DNA of 64,000 nt, from contig NZ_MUXN01000004.1 in assembly GCF_001995215.1 (NCBI RefSeq), positions 208,228 to 272,227 on the forward strand, given 5' to 3'. The notes under the pieces are model-generated. The model was given only the letters and a program-made list of their open reading frames with translations. It did no database searches and was not told the DNA's origin. Positions 39,746 through 48,349 of the stretch are shown piece after piece. The number at the start of each line of letters is the position of its first letter. Position 1 is the stretch's first letter. Source of the DNA: Amycolatopsis azurea DSM 43854 (lineage in GTDB: Bacteria; Actinomycetota; Actinomycetes; Mycobacteriales; Pseudonocardiaceae). Position numbers and translations under genes: made by a program.

Positions 39746-40180
39746 GTGGAAATCGCAGTGGGAGTTCTCGGGGCCCTGACCATCCTGGCCGTCGTCGTGG
39801 CCTGGTATTCGTTGCGGTGGGTCCGGATGCGCCGCGGTGGTGGCGTGAGCGTCGCACTGCGGTGGCGTCCGGACGAGGCGCGGTCCAGCTGGCATCTGGG
39901 GCTGGGCCGCTACGAGGGCGACGAGTTCGTCTGGTTCCGCGTGTGGAGCCTGCGGACCGGCCCGGACCGGGTCTTCCAGCGGGCGAGCATGGAGATCGCG
40001 GACCGGCGCGATCCGTCCGGCACGGAGGCGTACGCCGTCCCCGAAGGTTCGATCGTCCTGCGATGTGAGTCCGCCACGCAGGAGGCGATCGAGATCGCGA
40101 TGGGCCCCGGCGCCCTCACCGGCTTTCTTTCCTGGCTCGAATCCGCTCCTCCGGGGCGTCGTCTCCCACGCGCTTCCTGA
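39746..40180 (+). CDS. DUF2550 membrane protein
   Basis: 144 aa from GTG 39746. One N-terminal membrane helix (GVLGALTILAVVVAWYSL), a basic stretch (RWVRMRRGG), then a beta-rich domain ending SWLESAPPGRRLP. The same family follows atpC in Mycobacterium. Function unknown, probably membrane attached and facing the cytoplasm. Confidence 0.88.
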   Translation: MEIAVGVLGALTILAVVVAWYSLRWVRMRRGGGVSVALRWRPDEARSSWHLGLGRYEGDEFVWFRVWSLRTGPDRVFQRASMEIADRRDPSGTEAYAVPEGSIVLRCESATQEAIEIAMGPGALTGFLSWLESAPPGRRLPRAS

Positions 40181-40213
40181 ATCGGTTCCGCGGGCACGTC
40201 GTATGCTCACGCC

Positions 40214-41449
40214 GTGACCATCGTCGACATCCCCGGTTCGAAGTCGATCACCGCCCGAGGCCTGTTCCTCGCGGCCGCCGCCCACGGCACGACCGTGCTG
40301 AGCAGGCCGCTGCGTTCGGACGACTCCGAGGGCTTCGCCGAGGGCCTGCTCAGGCTCGGCTATCAGGTTTCCCGTTCCGAGTCGGAGTGGACCATTTCCG
40401 GCAGGCCCGAGGGCCCCGCCGTCGGCAGTGCCGACGTCTTCTGCCGCGACGGCGCCACCACCGCCCGCTTCCTGCCCGCACTGGCCGCCGCCGGGCACGG
40501 GACCTTCCGCTTCGACGCGTCCGAGCAGATGCGCGCCCGGCCGCTGGGGCCGCTGACCGACGCGCTGCTCGAACTGGGCGTCGACCTCACCTTCGAAGGT
40601 GCACCGGGGCATCATCCGCTGGTGGTGCGGGCCGCCGGGATCAAGGGCGGGGAACTGACCCTGGACGCGGGGCTGTCCTCGCAGTTCCTGACCGCGTTGC
40701 TGCTGGTCGGGCCGCTGACCGCGGAGGGATTGCGGATCACCGTCACCGACCTCGTTTCGGTGCCCTACGTCGAGATCACCATCGCGATGATGCGGCGCTT
40801 CGGCGTCGAGGTCGTCCGGGACGGCGACACGTTCGTCGTGCCGCCCACGCCGTACCGGGCCTGCCGGTACGAGATCGAGCCCGACGCGTCGACGTCGAGC
40901 TACTTCTTCGCGGCCGCGGCTCTGACCGGGCAGTCGGTGACCGTGCCGGGGCTGGGCGAAGGCGCTTTGCAAGGGGACCTGGCCTTCGTCGAGGTCCTGC
41001 GGCAGATGGGCGCGGACGTCGAGGTGGGCCCGGACGCGGTGACCGTGACGGGGACGGGCGGGCTGCGCGGCGTCACCGTGAACATGCGCGACATCTCCGA
41101 CACCGTGCCGACGCTCGCGGCCATCGCGCCGTTCGCGGACGGGCCGGTGCGGATCGAGGACGTCTACAACACCCGGATCAAGGAATGCGACCGGCTGGCC
41201 GCGTGCGAGGAGAACCTGCGCGCGATGGGCGTCCCGGTCGAGACCGGGCGGGACTGGATCGAGATCCGGCCCGGGGCGCCCACGGGGGCTTTGGTGAAGT
41301 GCCGGCGCGATCACCGGATCGCGATGGCGTTCAGCGTCACGGGGCTGCGCACACCGGGAATCACGCTGGACGACCCGGGTTGCGTGAAGAAGACGTTCCC
41401 GGGGTTCCACGACGCCCTGGCGTCCCTGAGGGCTTCCTGGGGCCTCTGA
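40214..41449 (+). CDS. aroA: EPSP synthase family protein (3-phosphoshikimate 1-carboxyvinyltransferase)
   Basis: 411 aa from GTG 40214. Signatures: PGSKSITARGLFLAAAAHG, CRDGATTARFLPALAAAG, SSQFLTALLLVGPL, RIEDVYNTRIKECDRLAACEENL and HRIAMAFSVTGLR. Fold and motifs fit EPSP synthase, which joins PEP to shikimate 3-phosphate. The motif that in E. coli reads IPDAAMTIA is VPTLAAIAPFA here, so the residue aligned to the catalytic Asp313 looks different. It is either a divergent class or a paralog. No other shikimate gene is nearby. Confidence 0.8.
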   Translation: MTIVDIPGSKSITARGLFLAAAAHGTTVLSRPLRSDDSEGFAEGLLRLGYQVSRSESEWTISGRPEGPAVGSADVFCRDGATTARFLPALAAAGHGTFRFDASEQMRARPLGPLTDALLELGVDLTFEGAPGHHPLVVRAAGIKGGELTLDAGLSSQFLTALLLVGPLTAEGLRITVTDLVSVPYVEITIAMMRRFGVEVVRDGDTFVVPPTPYRACRYEIEPDASTSSYFFAAAALTGQSVTVPGLGEGALQGDLAFVEVLRQMGADVEVGPDAVTVTGTGGLRGVTVNMRDISDTVPTLAAIAPFADGPVRIEDVYNTRIKECDRLAACEENLRAMGVPVETGRDWIEIRPGAPTGALVKCRRDHRIAMAFSVTGLRTPGITLDDPGCVKKTFPGFHDALASLRASWGL

Positions 41450-41533
41450 CTCGCATACCGAAGCGAACATGAGATCTTCACCGACCGGCATTTCTACCCG
41501 GCTTCGGACGTGATCCGCGTCTATTCTCGCTCC

Positions 41534-41686
41534 ATGACTCAGAGCGAGGACACGAACCGCTGGAGCCACCTTCCCGAGTCCGTGTCCCTGGAGGACACGA
41601 TCACGATGAAGGCGATCGACCCGGGCAAGGACGGCACGCCCGACGTCGACCTCGAGCGCTATTGGGCGGCACAGGAACAGGGCTGA
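41534..41686 (+). CDS. 50-aa conserved-looking small protein
   Basis: Starts at ATG 41534 and encodes MTQSEDTNRWSHLPESV... ending ERYWAAQEQG. Acidic, no membrane helix. A TATTCT -10-like word ends 6 bases before the ATG, so the message may be leaderless. Codon use has strong third-position G/C like real genes here. It ends 2 bases before a hairpin repeat. Function unknown. Confidence 0.65.
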   Translation: MTQSEDTNRWSHLPESVSLEDTITMKAIDPGKDGTPDVDLERYWAAQEQG

Positions 41687-41688
41687 AC

Positions 41689-41775
41689 GCGAGCTGAAGG
41701 ACGCTTTCCCCGCATCCGATGCGGGGAAAGCGTCCTTCACTGCGTCTTACGCGGGGAAAGTCCCCTTCAGCTCGC
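41689..41775. repeat. three-armed hairpin repeat overlapping the adenosyltransferase stop
   Basis: A 21-base perfect stem TGAAGGACGCTTTCCCCGCAT (41695-41715 with 41719-41739) is followed by a second, partial right arm (GCGGGGAAAGTCCCCTTCAGCTCGC spread over 41751-41775) that can pair with the outer left arm GCGAGCTGAAGG (41689-41700). Two alternative folds are possible. The right arm contains the stop codon of the leftward gene. Confidence 0.8.
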
Positions 41776-42339
41776 GCCGCCGGGCTGCCACAGGATGTCG
41801 CCGTTCGGGTTCGCCAGCCGCGACAGGATGAACAGCAGGTCCGAAAGCCGGTTCAGGTACTTGATCGCCAGCTGGTTGGTCGTGGCCTGCTCGGCCTCGA
41901 ACAGCGCCCAGCCGGAGCGCTCCGCCCGCCGCGCGACCGTGCGGGCCTGATGCAGGAACGCCGCCCCCGGGGTGCCGCCCGGCAGGATGAACGACGTCAG
42001 CTTCGGGACGCGCTCGTTGAACTCGTCGCACCAGCCTTCCAGCCGCTCGATGTACCGCTCGGTGATCCGCAGCGGTTCGTACGGCGGGTTCTCCACGATC
42101 GGCGCGCACAGATCCGCGCCGACGTCGAAGAGATCGTTCTGCACGCCACGCAGCACCTGCGCGATTTCCTCGGACAGACCGCCCATCGCGAGCGCGAGCC
42201 CGATGACGGAGTTGGCTTCGTCGACGTCGGCGTACGCGGCCAGCCGCGGCGACGTCTTCGGCACGCGGGAGCCGTCGCCGAGCGCCGTGGTGCCGTTGTC
42301 GCCGACCTTCGTGTACACGCGGTTGATGCGAACGACCAT
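41767..42339 (-). CDS. PduO-type ATP:cob(I)alamin adenosyltransferase
   Basis: 190 aa from ATG 42337-42339. N-terminal ATP-binding motif RVYTKVGDNGTTALGDGSRVPK, then ADVDEANSVIGLALA, and the C-terminal ARTVARRAERSGWALF and NQLAIKYLNRLSDLLFILSRLAN signatures. Makes adenosylcobalamin, the cofactor of the MeaA mutase encoded 3 kb downstream. Same place as the mycobacterial homologue, divergent from murA. Confidence 0.93.
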   Translation of the reverse strand: MVVRINRVYTKVGDNGTTALGDGSRVPKTSPRLAAYADVDEANSVIGLALAMGGLSEEIAQVLRGVQNDLFDVGADLCAPIVENPPYEPLRITERYIERLEGWCDEFNERVPKLTSFILPGGTPGAAFLHQARTVARRAERSGWALFEAEQATTNQLAIKYLNRLSDLLFILSRLANPNGDILWQPGGAS

Positions 42340-42400
42340 GAAGCCGACTCTACCGGCCCGGCGTAAGGCAAATCCGGGCGAGAGGGCATGATTGGCGCCC

Positions 42401-43675
42401 ATGAGCGAGCACTTCGACGTGCACGGCGGAGCACGGCTGGTCGGCGAGGTCGACGTGGTCGGGGCGAAGAACAGCGTCCTGAAACTGATGGCCGCGGCAC
42501 TGCTGGCCGAGGGCACGACGACCATCACGAACTGCCCCCAGATCCTGGACGTCCCGCTGATGGCCGACGTCCTGCGCAGCGTCGGCTGCGACGTCGTCAT
42601 CGACGGCGACACCGCCAAGATCACCACTCCGGCAGAGTTGTCGCATCGGGCCGATTCGGCCGCGATGGGCAAGCTGCGCGCGTCGGTCTGCGTGCTGGGC
42701 CCGCTGGTCGGACGGCTCAAGCAGGCCGTCGTGGCGCTGCCGGGCGGCGACGCCATCGGCTCGCGACCGCTGGACATGCACCAGAACGGCCTGCGCAAAC
42801 TGGGCGCCACCAGCACCATCGAGCACGGTTGCGTCGTGGCGAAGGCCGACGGCCTGCACGGCGCGCAGATCTGGCTGGACTTCCCGAGTGTCGGCGCCAC
42901 CGAGAACATCCTGATGGCCGCCGTGCTCGCCGAGGGCACCACGGTCATCGACAACGCCGCGCGCGAGCCCGAGATCGTCGACATCTGCACGATGCTGACC
43001 GAGATGGGCGCGAAGGTCGAAGGCGCGGGGACCTCGACCCTGACCGTCGAGGGCGTCGAAAAGCTGCACCCGACCGAGCACCGCGTGATCGGCGACCGGA
43101 TCGTCGGCGCCACCTGGGCGTTCGCCGCCGCGATGACCCGGGGCGACCTGACCGTCCGCGGCGTCAACCCGCACTACCTCGACCTCGTCCTCGACAAGCT
43201 CCGCCTGGCGGGTGCCGAGGTCGAGACGTTCGACGACAAGGGTTTCCGCATCGTCCAGAACGAGCGCCCGAAGGCGGTCGACTGGGTGACGCTGCCGTAC
43301 CCCGGCTTCGCGACCGACCTCCAGCCGTTCGCGGTCGCGCTGTCGGCGGTGTCCGAGGGCACGTCGATGATCACGGAGAACATCTACGAGGCCCGGTTCC
43401 GGTTCATCGAAGAGATGATGCGGCTTTCCGGCGACGCTCGGACCGACGGGCACCACGCCGTCGTCCGCGGTGTCGAGAAGCTGTCGAGCGCTCCGGTGTG
43501 GGCCGCGGACATCCGCGCCGGCGCCGGGCTGGTGCTGGCCGGGCTGTGCGCCGACGGCGTCACCGAGGTCTGGGACGTCTTCCACATCGACCGCGGCTAC
43601 CCGCATTTCGTGGAGAACCTGAACCGCCTCGGCGCGCGGATCGAGCGCGTCGCGGGCGAACCCGAGCGCGCCTGA
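42401..43675 (+). CDS. murA: UDP-N-acetylglucosamine 1-carboxyvinyltransferase
   Basis: 424 aa from ATG 42401. First committed step of peptidoglycan synthesis. Signatures: [18 protein letters not shown] (Lys of KN), [14 protein letters not shown], and [11 protein letters not shown] with the catalytic Asp. The fosfomycin-reactive Cys of most bacteria (GGCTIGAR) is Asp117 here ([10 protein letters not shown]), as in Mycobacterium tuberculosis, so intrinsic fosfomycin resistance is expected. Confidence 0.96.
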   Translation: MSEHFDVHGGARLVGEVDVVGAKNSVLKLMAAALLAEGTTTITNCPQILDVPLMADVLRSVGCDVVIDGDTAKITTPAELSHRADSAAMGKLRASVCVLGPLVGRLKQAVVALPGGDAIGSRPLDMHQNGLRKLGATSTIEHGCVVAKADGLHGAQIWLDFPSVGATENILMAAVLAEGTTVIDNAAREPEIVDICTMLTEMGAKVEGAGTSTLTVEGVEKLHPTEHRVIGDRIVGATWAFAAAMTRGDLTVRGVNPHYLDLVLDKLRLAGAEVETFDDKGFRIVQNERPKAVDWVTLPYPGFATDLQPFAVALSAVSEGTSMITENIYEARFRFIEEMMRLSGDARTDGHHAVVRGVEKLSSAPVWAADIRAGAGLVLAGLCADGVTEVWDVFHIDRGYPHFVENLNRLGARIERVAGEPERA

Positions 43676-43690
43676 CGGCGTTCGGTCCTT

Positions 43691-43743
43691 GTTCCCAATG
43701 TCGCATTTGAGTCGCTGAGCGTCTCAGATGCGACATTGGGAAC
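43691..43743. repeat. hairpin after murA
   Basis: 21-base arms (43691-43711, 43723-43743) with one G-U-type mismatch, core GTTCCCAATGTCGCAT, loop of 11 bases. No T-run. Starts 16 bases after the murA stop. Confidence 0.85.
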
Positions 43744-43774
43744 ATCCGCCTCCGGACGTCACGGCAGTACGTAG

Positions 43775-43819
43775 CGAGCGCCACGCTCGAGACGGTGAGT
43801 GTCCCCAGCGTGGCGCTCG
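43775..43819. repeat. degenerate hairpin, second in the murA-lysE gap
   Basis: CGAGCGCCACGCT (43775-43787) pairs perfectly with AGCGTGGCGCTCG (43807-43819), 19-base loop. The flanks extend with partial complementarity. The 207-base gap between the convergent murA and LysE-family genes holds these two hairpins and nothing else I recognise. Confidence 0.7.
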
Positions 43820-43882
43820 GGACATGCACATCGACCCGACACGGAGAATGCCGTTCACCCGGCACGACCCACTCGCGCGTGC

Positions 43883-44515
43883 CTAGCTTTCCAGTACCAG
43901 GGCCGCGCCGAAGCCGACCAGCGCGGCACCGGTGACGCCGTCGAGCGCCCGCCGGACCTTGCGGCGCTCCAGCCAAGACCGCACGCGGTGCACGAAGAAC
44001 AGCAGCGTCAGCAGCCAGACCGCGCCCAGCACCGCGACGGTGTAGGCGAGCAGCAGCGCGTCCCACGCGGAGGTCGTCACCGGGTCGAGGAACTGCGGCA
44101 GCACCGACAGGTACAGCACGAGGACCTTCGGGTTGGTGATGTTGGAGAGGAAGCCTTCACGGAAACGGCGGAACCCGCTCGTCCGTTGCTGCTTCGCCGC
44201 CGCGACCCCGGTGTAGTCGCCGCGCCACGCACCGCGCAGCGCCTGGAAACCGAGGAAGACCAGATAGGCGGCGCCGACCCACTTGAGCGTCACGAACACC
44301 GGCTGCGACTGCGCGATGACGACGCCGAGGCCGAGCGCGGCGGCGGTGCCCTGGACCGAGTTGGCCACGAAGATCCCGGCCGTGGTCAGGAATCCGCCGC
44401 GGGTGCCGCCGGACAGCGAGTTCTTGAGCATCACCATCGTGTCCGGCCCCGGTGCGAGGACGATCAGGATGACGATGACCAGATAGCTGCTGTAAGAACT
44501 CCATGTCACGGTCAC
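43883..44515 (-). CDS. LysE/RhtB-family exporter
   Basis: 210 aa from GTG 44513-44515. Five to six membrane helices. Family motifs: LAPGPDTMVMLKNSLSGGTRGG and GFLSNITNPKVLVLYLSVLPQFL. Exports amino acids or similar small metabolites. Substrate is not predictable. Divergent from the PH-like protein. Confidence 0.92.
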   Translation of the reverse strand: MTVTWSSYSSYLVIVILIVLAPGPDTMVMLKNSLSGGTRGGFLTTAGIFVANSVQGTAAALGLGVVIAQSQPVFVTLKWVGAAYLVFLGFQALRGAWRGDYTGVAAAKQQRTSGFRRFREGFLSNITNPKVLVLYLSVLPQFLDPVTTSAWDALLLAYTVAVLGAVWLLTLLFFVHRVRSWLERRKVRRALDGVTGAALVGFGAALVLES

Positions 44516-44643
44516 CCACGCTAGACGCAGGGAACGGGGGAGTCTCGCGGATTTCCGTCACAGTGCCGGGGCAAGCGGACCCGTCGCGCGACCGACGATC
44601 GGACGCTGCCCCCGCTCGGGAACGGCGGGTAATGTGCGATGCC

Positions 44644-45222
44644 ATGCATGAGGGGCAGATCGACCTCCTCCCAGGCGAACGCGTCATCTGGGCCGGACAG
44701 CCGGTGCGCAGGCCCCTCTTCAATCCCGGCGACTACTTCAACGTCCCCGTCGGCCTCCTCCTGCTCGGCGGCGTCACGCTGTTCTTCTCCGCCAACCACG
44801 AGACGGCGTTCCACCAGGCCGCGTGGGTCGTGCTCACCGTCGCGGGCGTGTTCCATCTCGTCGGCAGGCCGCTGATCCGCTACCTCAGGCTGGCCTCGAC
44901 CACCTACGCCGTGACGGACGGCCGGGTCATCGCGACCAGTTCGCTGGTCCGCCGCAAGGAGGACTCCGTGGAGCTGGCCGGGCTCGCGGATCCCGTCGTC
45001 ACCCCGGGACCCGGCAAGACCGGGACGATCACGTTCGGCAGGCTCGGCGTGCTGGCGTGGGCGTCGGCGAACTTCGGCGCGGGCTCCGGGAAGGACCGCG
45101 AGCCGCCGGTCATCCTCGTGGGGGTCAGCGAGGTGGCGAAGGTGCGGGAAAAGCTCGCGAAAGCCGTTGACGAGGCACGACAGCGCCAGCAGCCCCCGGA
45201 GGTCCAGGCCGTCGGAGAATGA
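44644..45222 (+). CDS. PH-like-domain membrane protein
   Basis: 192 aa from ATG 44644; TAATGT ends 8 bases upstream, so a leaderless message is likely and the ATG at 44632 would fall inside the -10 box. A short soluble start (LLPGERVIWAGQPVRRP), two membrane helices (~32-75), then a beta domain with YAVTDGRVIATSSLVRRKEDSVEL typical of bacterial PH-like (bPH) proteins. Function unknown. Confidence 0.7.
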   Translation: MHEGQIDLLPGERVIWAGQPVRRPLFNPGDYFNVPVGLLLLGGVTLFFSANHETAFHQAAWVVLTVAGVFHLVGRPLIRYLRLASTTYAVTDGRVIATSSLVRRKEDSVELAGLADPVVTPGPGKTGTITFGRLGVLAWASANFGAGSGKDREPPVILVGVSEVAKVREKLAKAVDEARQRQQPPEVQAVGE

Positions 45223-45257
45223 CCCGACTGTGTCTGATTCAACTGCGCGAGCGATGT

Positions 45258-45273
45258 TACCGGCCGGTACACT
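45258..45273 (+). promoter_or_regulatory. palindrome overlapping a -10 box upstream of meaA
   Basis: TACCGGCCGGTA (45258-45269) is a perfect 12-bp palindrome overlapping TACACT (45268-45273), a good -10. It sits 31 bases before the meaA start. A repressor of the TetR type could bind it, but no regulator gene is adjacent. Confidence 0.5.
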
Positions 45274-45303
45274 CAGGCGGTCGTCCAGCGCCGGAGGTGT
45301 ACC

Positions 45304-47325
45304 GTGCCCTATCCCACGGACCGTGAACGGGACCGCCCCTGGGTGATGCGGACCTATGCGGGCCACTCGTCCGCGGCCGCGTCCAACGAGCTGTACCGGC
45401 GCAACCTCGCCAAGGGGCAGACCGGGCTCTCGGTCGCCTTCGACCTGCCCACGCAGACCGGCTACGACCCGGACCACCAGCTGTCCAAGGGCGAGGTCGG
45501 CAAGGTCGGCGTCCCGGTCTCGCACATCGGCGACATGCGGCGGCTTTTCGACGGGATCCCGCTCGCCGAGGCCAACACGTCGATGACGATCAACGCGCCC
45601 GCCATGTGGCTGCTGGCGCTCTACGTCTCCGTGGCGCGAGAGCAGGCCGAAGCCGAAGGGCGCGACGTCGACGAGGTGCTGGCCAAGCTCACCGGCACCA
45701 CGCAGAACGACATCATCAAGGAATACCTCTCCCGCGGCACCTACATCTTCCCGCCGGGCCCGAGTCTCCGCCTGATCACCGACATGATCGCGTGGACCGT
45801 GCACCACGTGCCCAAGTGGAACCCGATCAACATCTGCAGCTACCACTTGCAGGAGGCCGGCGCGACGCCGACGCAAGAGGTCGCGTACGCGTTGTGCACC
45901 GCCATCGCCGTCCTCGACGCCGTCCGGGATTCCGGGCAGGTCGAGCAGGCCGACATGGCCAAGGTGGTCGCGCGGATCTCCTTCTTCGTCAACGCCGGTG
46001 TCCGGTTCGTCGAAGAGATGTCGAAGATGCGCGCGTTCACCGCGCTCTGGGACGAGATCACCCGGGATCGTTACGGCGTAACGGATCCCAAGGCACGGCG
46101 ACTGCGGTACGGCGTTCAGGTCAACTCGCTGGGCCTGACCGAGGCGCAGCCGGAGAACAACGTCCAGCGCATCGTGCTGGAAATGCTCGCGGTCTCCCTT
46201 TCCCGCGGCGCCAGGGCGCGCGCGATCCAGCTGCCCGCTTGGAACGAGGCGCTCGGCCTGCCCCGGCCGTGGGATCAGCAGTGGGCGCTGCGGATGCAGC
46301 AGGTGCTGGCGTTCGAGACCGATCTGCTGGAGTACGAGGACATCTTCGACGGCTCGCACGTCATCCAGGCCAAGGTCGACGAGATCATGGCGGGCGCGCG
46401 TGAGGAGATCGCCCGGGTGCAGGATCTCGGCGGCGCGGTCACGGCCGTCGAGAGCGGCTACATGAAGTCGCAGCTCGTCGCGTCGCTCGCGGAACTCCGG
46501 CGCGGGATGGAGAACGGCGAGCGGATCCTGGTCGGGGTCAACAAGTTCGAGACCACCGAACCCTCACCTCTGCAAGCCGAAGGCGCCAAGGCGATCGAGA
46601 CGATCGACCCGGCCGTCGAGAAGCAGGCCGTCACCGCGATCGAGGAATGGCGGACGCGTCGCGACAACGCGGCCGCCGAGGCTTCGCTGGAGAAGCTGAA
46701 GGCCATCGCGAAGACGTCGGAGAACCTGTTCGAGGCCACGATCGACTGTGCTCGCGCCGGGGTCACCACCGGCGAATGGTCGGGTGCGCTGCGGGAGGTC
46801 TTCGGCGAATACCGGGCTCCCACCGGGGTTTCCGCCTCGGCGGCCGCGGGCGAGGGCAACGAGGAGATCCGCCGGGTCCGCGACAGGGTCAAGACGACGA
46901 GCACCGAAATCGGCGAACGGCTGCGGATCCTGGTCGGCAAACCCGGTCTGGACGGCCATTCCAACGGCGCCGAGCAGGTGGCCGTGCGGGCGCGCGACGT
47001 CGGTTTCGAAGTGGTGTACCAGGGCATCCGGCTCACCCCGGAGCAGATCGTCGCGGCCGCCGTCCAGGAGGGCGTGCACGTGGTCGGGCTTTCGGTGCTC
47101 TCGGGTTCGCACCTCGAAGTCGTGCCGCAGGTCGTGGACGGGCTGCGGCACGCGGGCGCGGGCGACATCCCGGTCATCGTCGGCGGCATCATCCCGCCCG
47201 ACGACGAGAAGCTCCTGCTGGAGCGGGGAATCGCGAAGGTGTTCACGCCGAAGGACTACGAACTCACCGACATCATGGACGGAATTGTCGGATTGGTGCG
47301 GGAGCGCCATGGCCTGAGCACGTAA
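45304..47325 (+). CDS. meaA: B12-dependent acyl-CoA mutase MeaA (ethylmalonyl-CoA mutase type)
   Basis: 673 aa from GTG 45304 behind CCGGAGGTG. N-terminal TIM barrel for the CoA ester (RTYAGHSSAAASNELYRRNL, SVAFDLPTQTGYDPDH) and a C-terminal cobalamin domain with the His-on ligand in KPGLDGHSNGAEQ and GSHLEVVP. The barrel start differs from methylmalonyl-CoA mutase and matches MeaA of the ethylmalonyl-CoA pathway. The adenosyltransferase that makes its cofactor is 3 kb away. Crotonyl-CoA carboxylase/reductase is not in the window. Confidence 0.9.
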   Translation: MPYPTDRERDRPWVMRTYAGHSSAAASNELYRRNLAKGQTGLSVAFDLPTQTGYDPDHQLSKGEVGKVGVPVSHIGDMRRLFDGIPLAEANTSMTINAPAMWLLALYVSVAREQAEAEGRDVDEVLAKLTGTTQNDIIKEYLSRGTYIFPPGPSLRLITDMIAWTVHHVPKWNPINICSYHLQEAGATPTQEVAYALCTAIAVLDAVRDSGQVEQADMAKVVARISFFVNAGVRFVEEMSKMRAFTALWDEITRDRYGVTDPKARRLRYGVQVNSLGLTEAQPENNVQRIVLEMLAVSLSRGARARAIQLPAWNEALGLPRPWDQQWALRMQQVLAFETDLLEYEDIFDGSHVIQAKVDEIMAGAREEIARVQDLGGAVTAVESGYMKSQLVASLAELRRGMENGERILVGVNKFETTEPSPLQAEGAKAIETIDPAVEKQAVTAIEEWRTRRDNAAAEASLEKLKAIAKTSENLFEATIDCARAGVTTGEWSGALREVFGEYRAPTGVSASAAAGEGNEEIRRVRDRVKTTSTEIGERLRILVGKPGLDGHSNGAEQVAVRARDVGFEVVYQGIRLTPEQIVAAAVQEGVHVVGLSVLSGSHLEVVPQVVDGLRHAGAGDIPVIVGGIIPPDDEKLLLERGIAKVFTPKDYELTDIMDGIVGLVRERHGLST

Positions 47326-47405
47326 AGTCACCGTAAATCTCGGTACCGTAACGGCAGGTGGTTCGTCACCCGCTCACACTGCCCGCGCAAAGGTACCCAC
47401 CTACG

Positions 47406-47430
47406 TTTCGATTAAACCGATTAATCGAAA
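47406..47430 (+). promoter_or_regulatory. strong palindromic operator upstream of ehuBCDA
   Basis: Arms of 10 bp, TTTCGATTAA and TTAATCGAAA, around ACCGA. It begins at the end of a TACGTT -10-like word (47402-47407) and ends just before the AGAGGTG ribosome site, so a bound protein would cover the transcription start. AT-rich against a high-GC background, hence unlikely by chance. Confidence 0.75.
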
Positions 47431-47442
47431 AGAGGTGCCGCT

Positions 47443-48336
47443 ATGGTGCACGGCGAGTGGTCGAGGCGGGAGTTCTTCCGGCGGTCCGCGGTCCTGGGGG
47501 CGGTGACGATCGGCGGTCCGGTTCTGTTGTCCGCCTGCACATCGACGTCTTCGGGCGACGCGCTCCAGGCTGCCAAGGACGCGAAGAAGATCAAGATCGG
47601 TATCGCGAACGAAGCGCCATACGGATTCACGGACCAGAGCGGCAAGGTGACCGGTGAAGCGCCGGAAGTCGCCCGCGCCGTCTTCAAGGCCATGGGCATC
47701 GACAACGTGGAAGCCGAAGCGGTCTCGTTCGACCAGCTGATCCCCGCGCTCAACGCCAGGAAGTACGACCTCGTCGCGGCCGGGATGAACATCAAGAAGG
47801 AGCGGTGCGACGCCGCGGCCTTCTCGATCCCCGACTACTCGGCGCTGACGGCTTTGCTGGTACCCAAGGGGAATCCGCAGCAGGTGCTGAAGTTCGAGGA
47901 CATCGCGGCCAAGAAGGTCAAGGTCGCGGTGCTCTCGGCGGCGGTGGAAAAGGGGTACGCCACCGATTCCGGGGTCGCCGAGGACCAGATCGTCACCCTC
48001 GATTCACAGGACAACATGCTCCGCGCGGTCACCGACGGCCGGGTCTACTGCGCCGCGCTCACCGACATCTCCCTCAAGGATGTCCTGGCGAAGAGCCCGG
48101 GCGCCGCGGCGGAAGTGACCCCGGGCTTCGATCCGGTCAAGGACGGGAAGCCGGTCGTCTCCGCCGGCGCGTTCGTCTTCCGCAAGGACGACAACCCGCT
48201 GCGCGAGGCGTTCAACGCCGAACTCAAGAAACTGCACGACAGCGGCGAATGGACCAAGATCGTGACGCCGTTCGGGTTCTCGGCGGACAACCTGCCGAAG
48301 GCCGACGTGACCACCGAGAAACTCTGCGCGGTGTGA
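47443..48336 (+). CDS. ehuB: ectoine/hydroxyectoine ABC transporter substrate-binding lipoprotein
   Basis: 297 aa from ATG 47443 behind AAGAGGTG. The N-terminus has both a twin-arginine motif (SRREFFRRSAVLGAV) and a lipobox ending LLSAC, so it is probably a Tat-exported lipoprotein. The SBP type 3 fold follows (IKIGIANEAPYGFTDQSGKVTGEAPEVAR). It matches the EhuB group of compatible-solute binders. The substrate is inferred from family likeness; other polar amino acids remain possible. Confidence 0.85.
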   Translation: MVHGEWSRREFFRRSAVLGAVTIGGPVLLSACTSTSSGDALQAAKDAKKIKIGIANEAPYGFTDQSGKVTGEAPEVARAVFKAMGIDNVEAEAVSFDQLIPALNARKYDLVAAGMNIKKERCDAAAFSIPDYSALTALLVPKGNPQQVLKFEDIAAKKVKVAVLSAAVEKGYATDSGVAEDQIVTLDSQDNMLRAVTDGRVYCAALTDISLKDVLAKSPGAAAEVTPGFDPVKDGKPVVSAGAFVFRKDDNPLREAFNAELKKLHDSGEWTKIVTPFGFSADNLPKADVTTEKLCAV

Positions 48337-48349
48337 CGGGGCGGACGTC

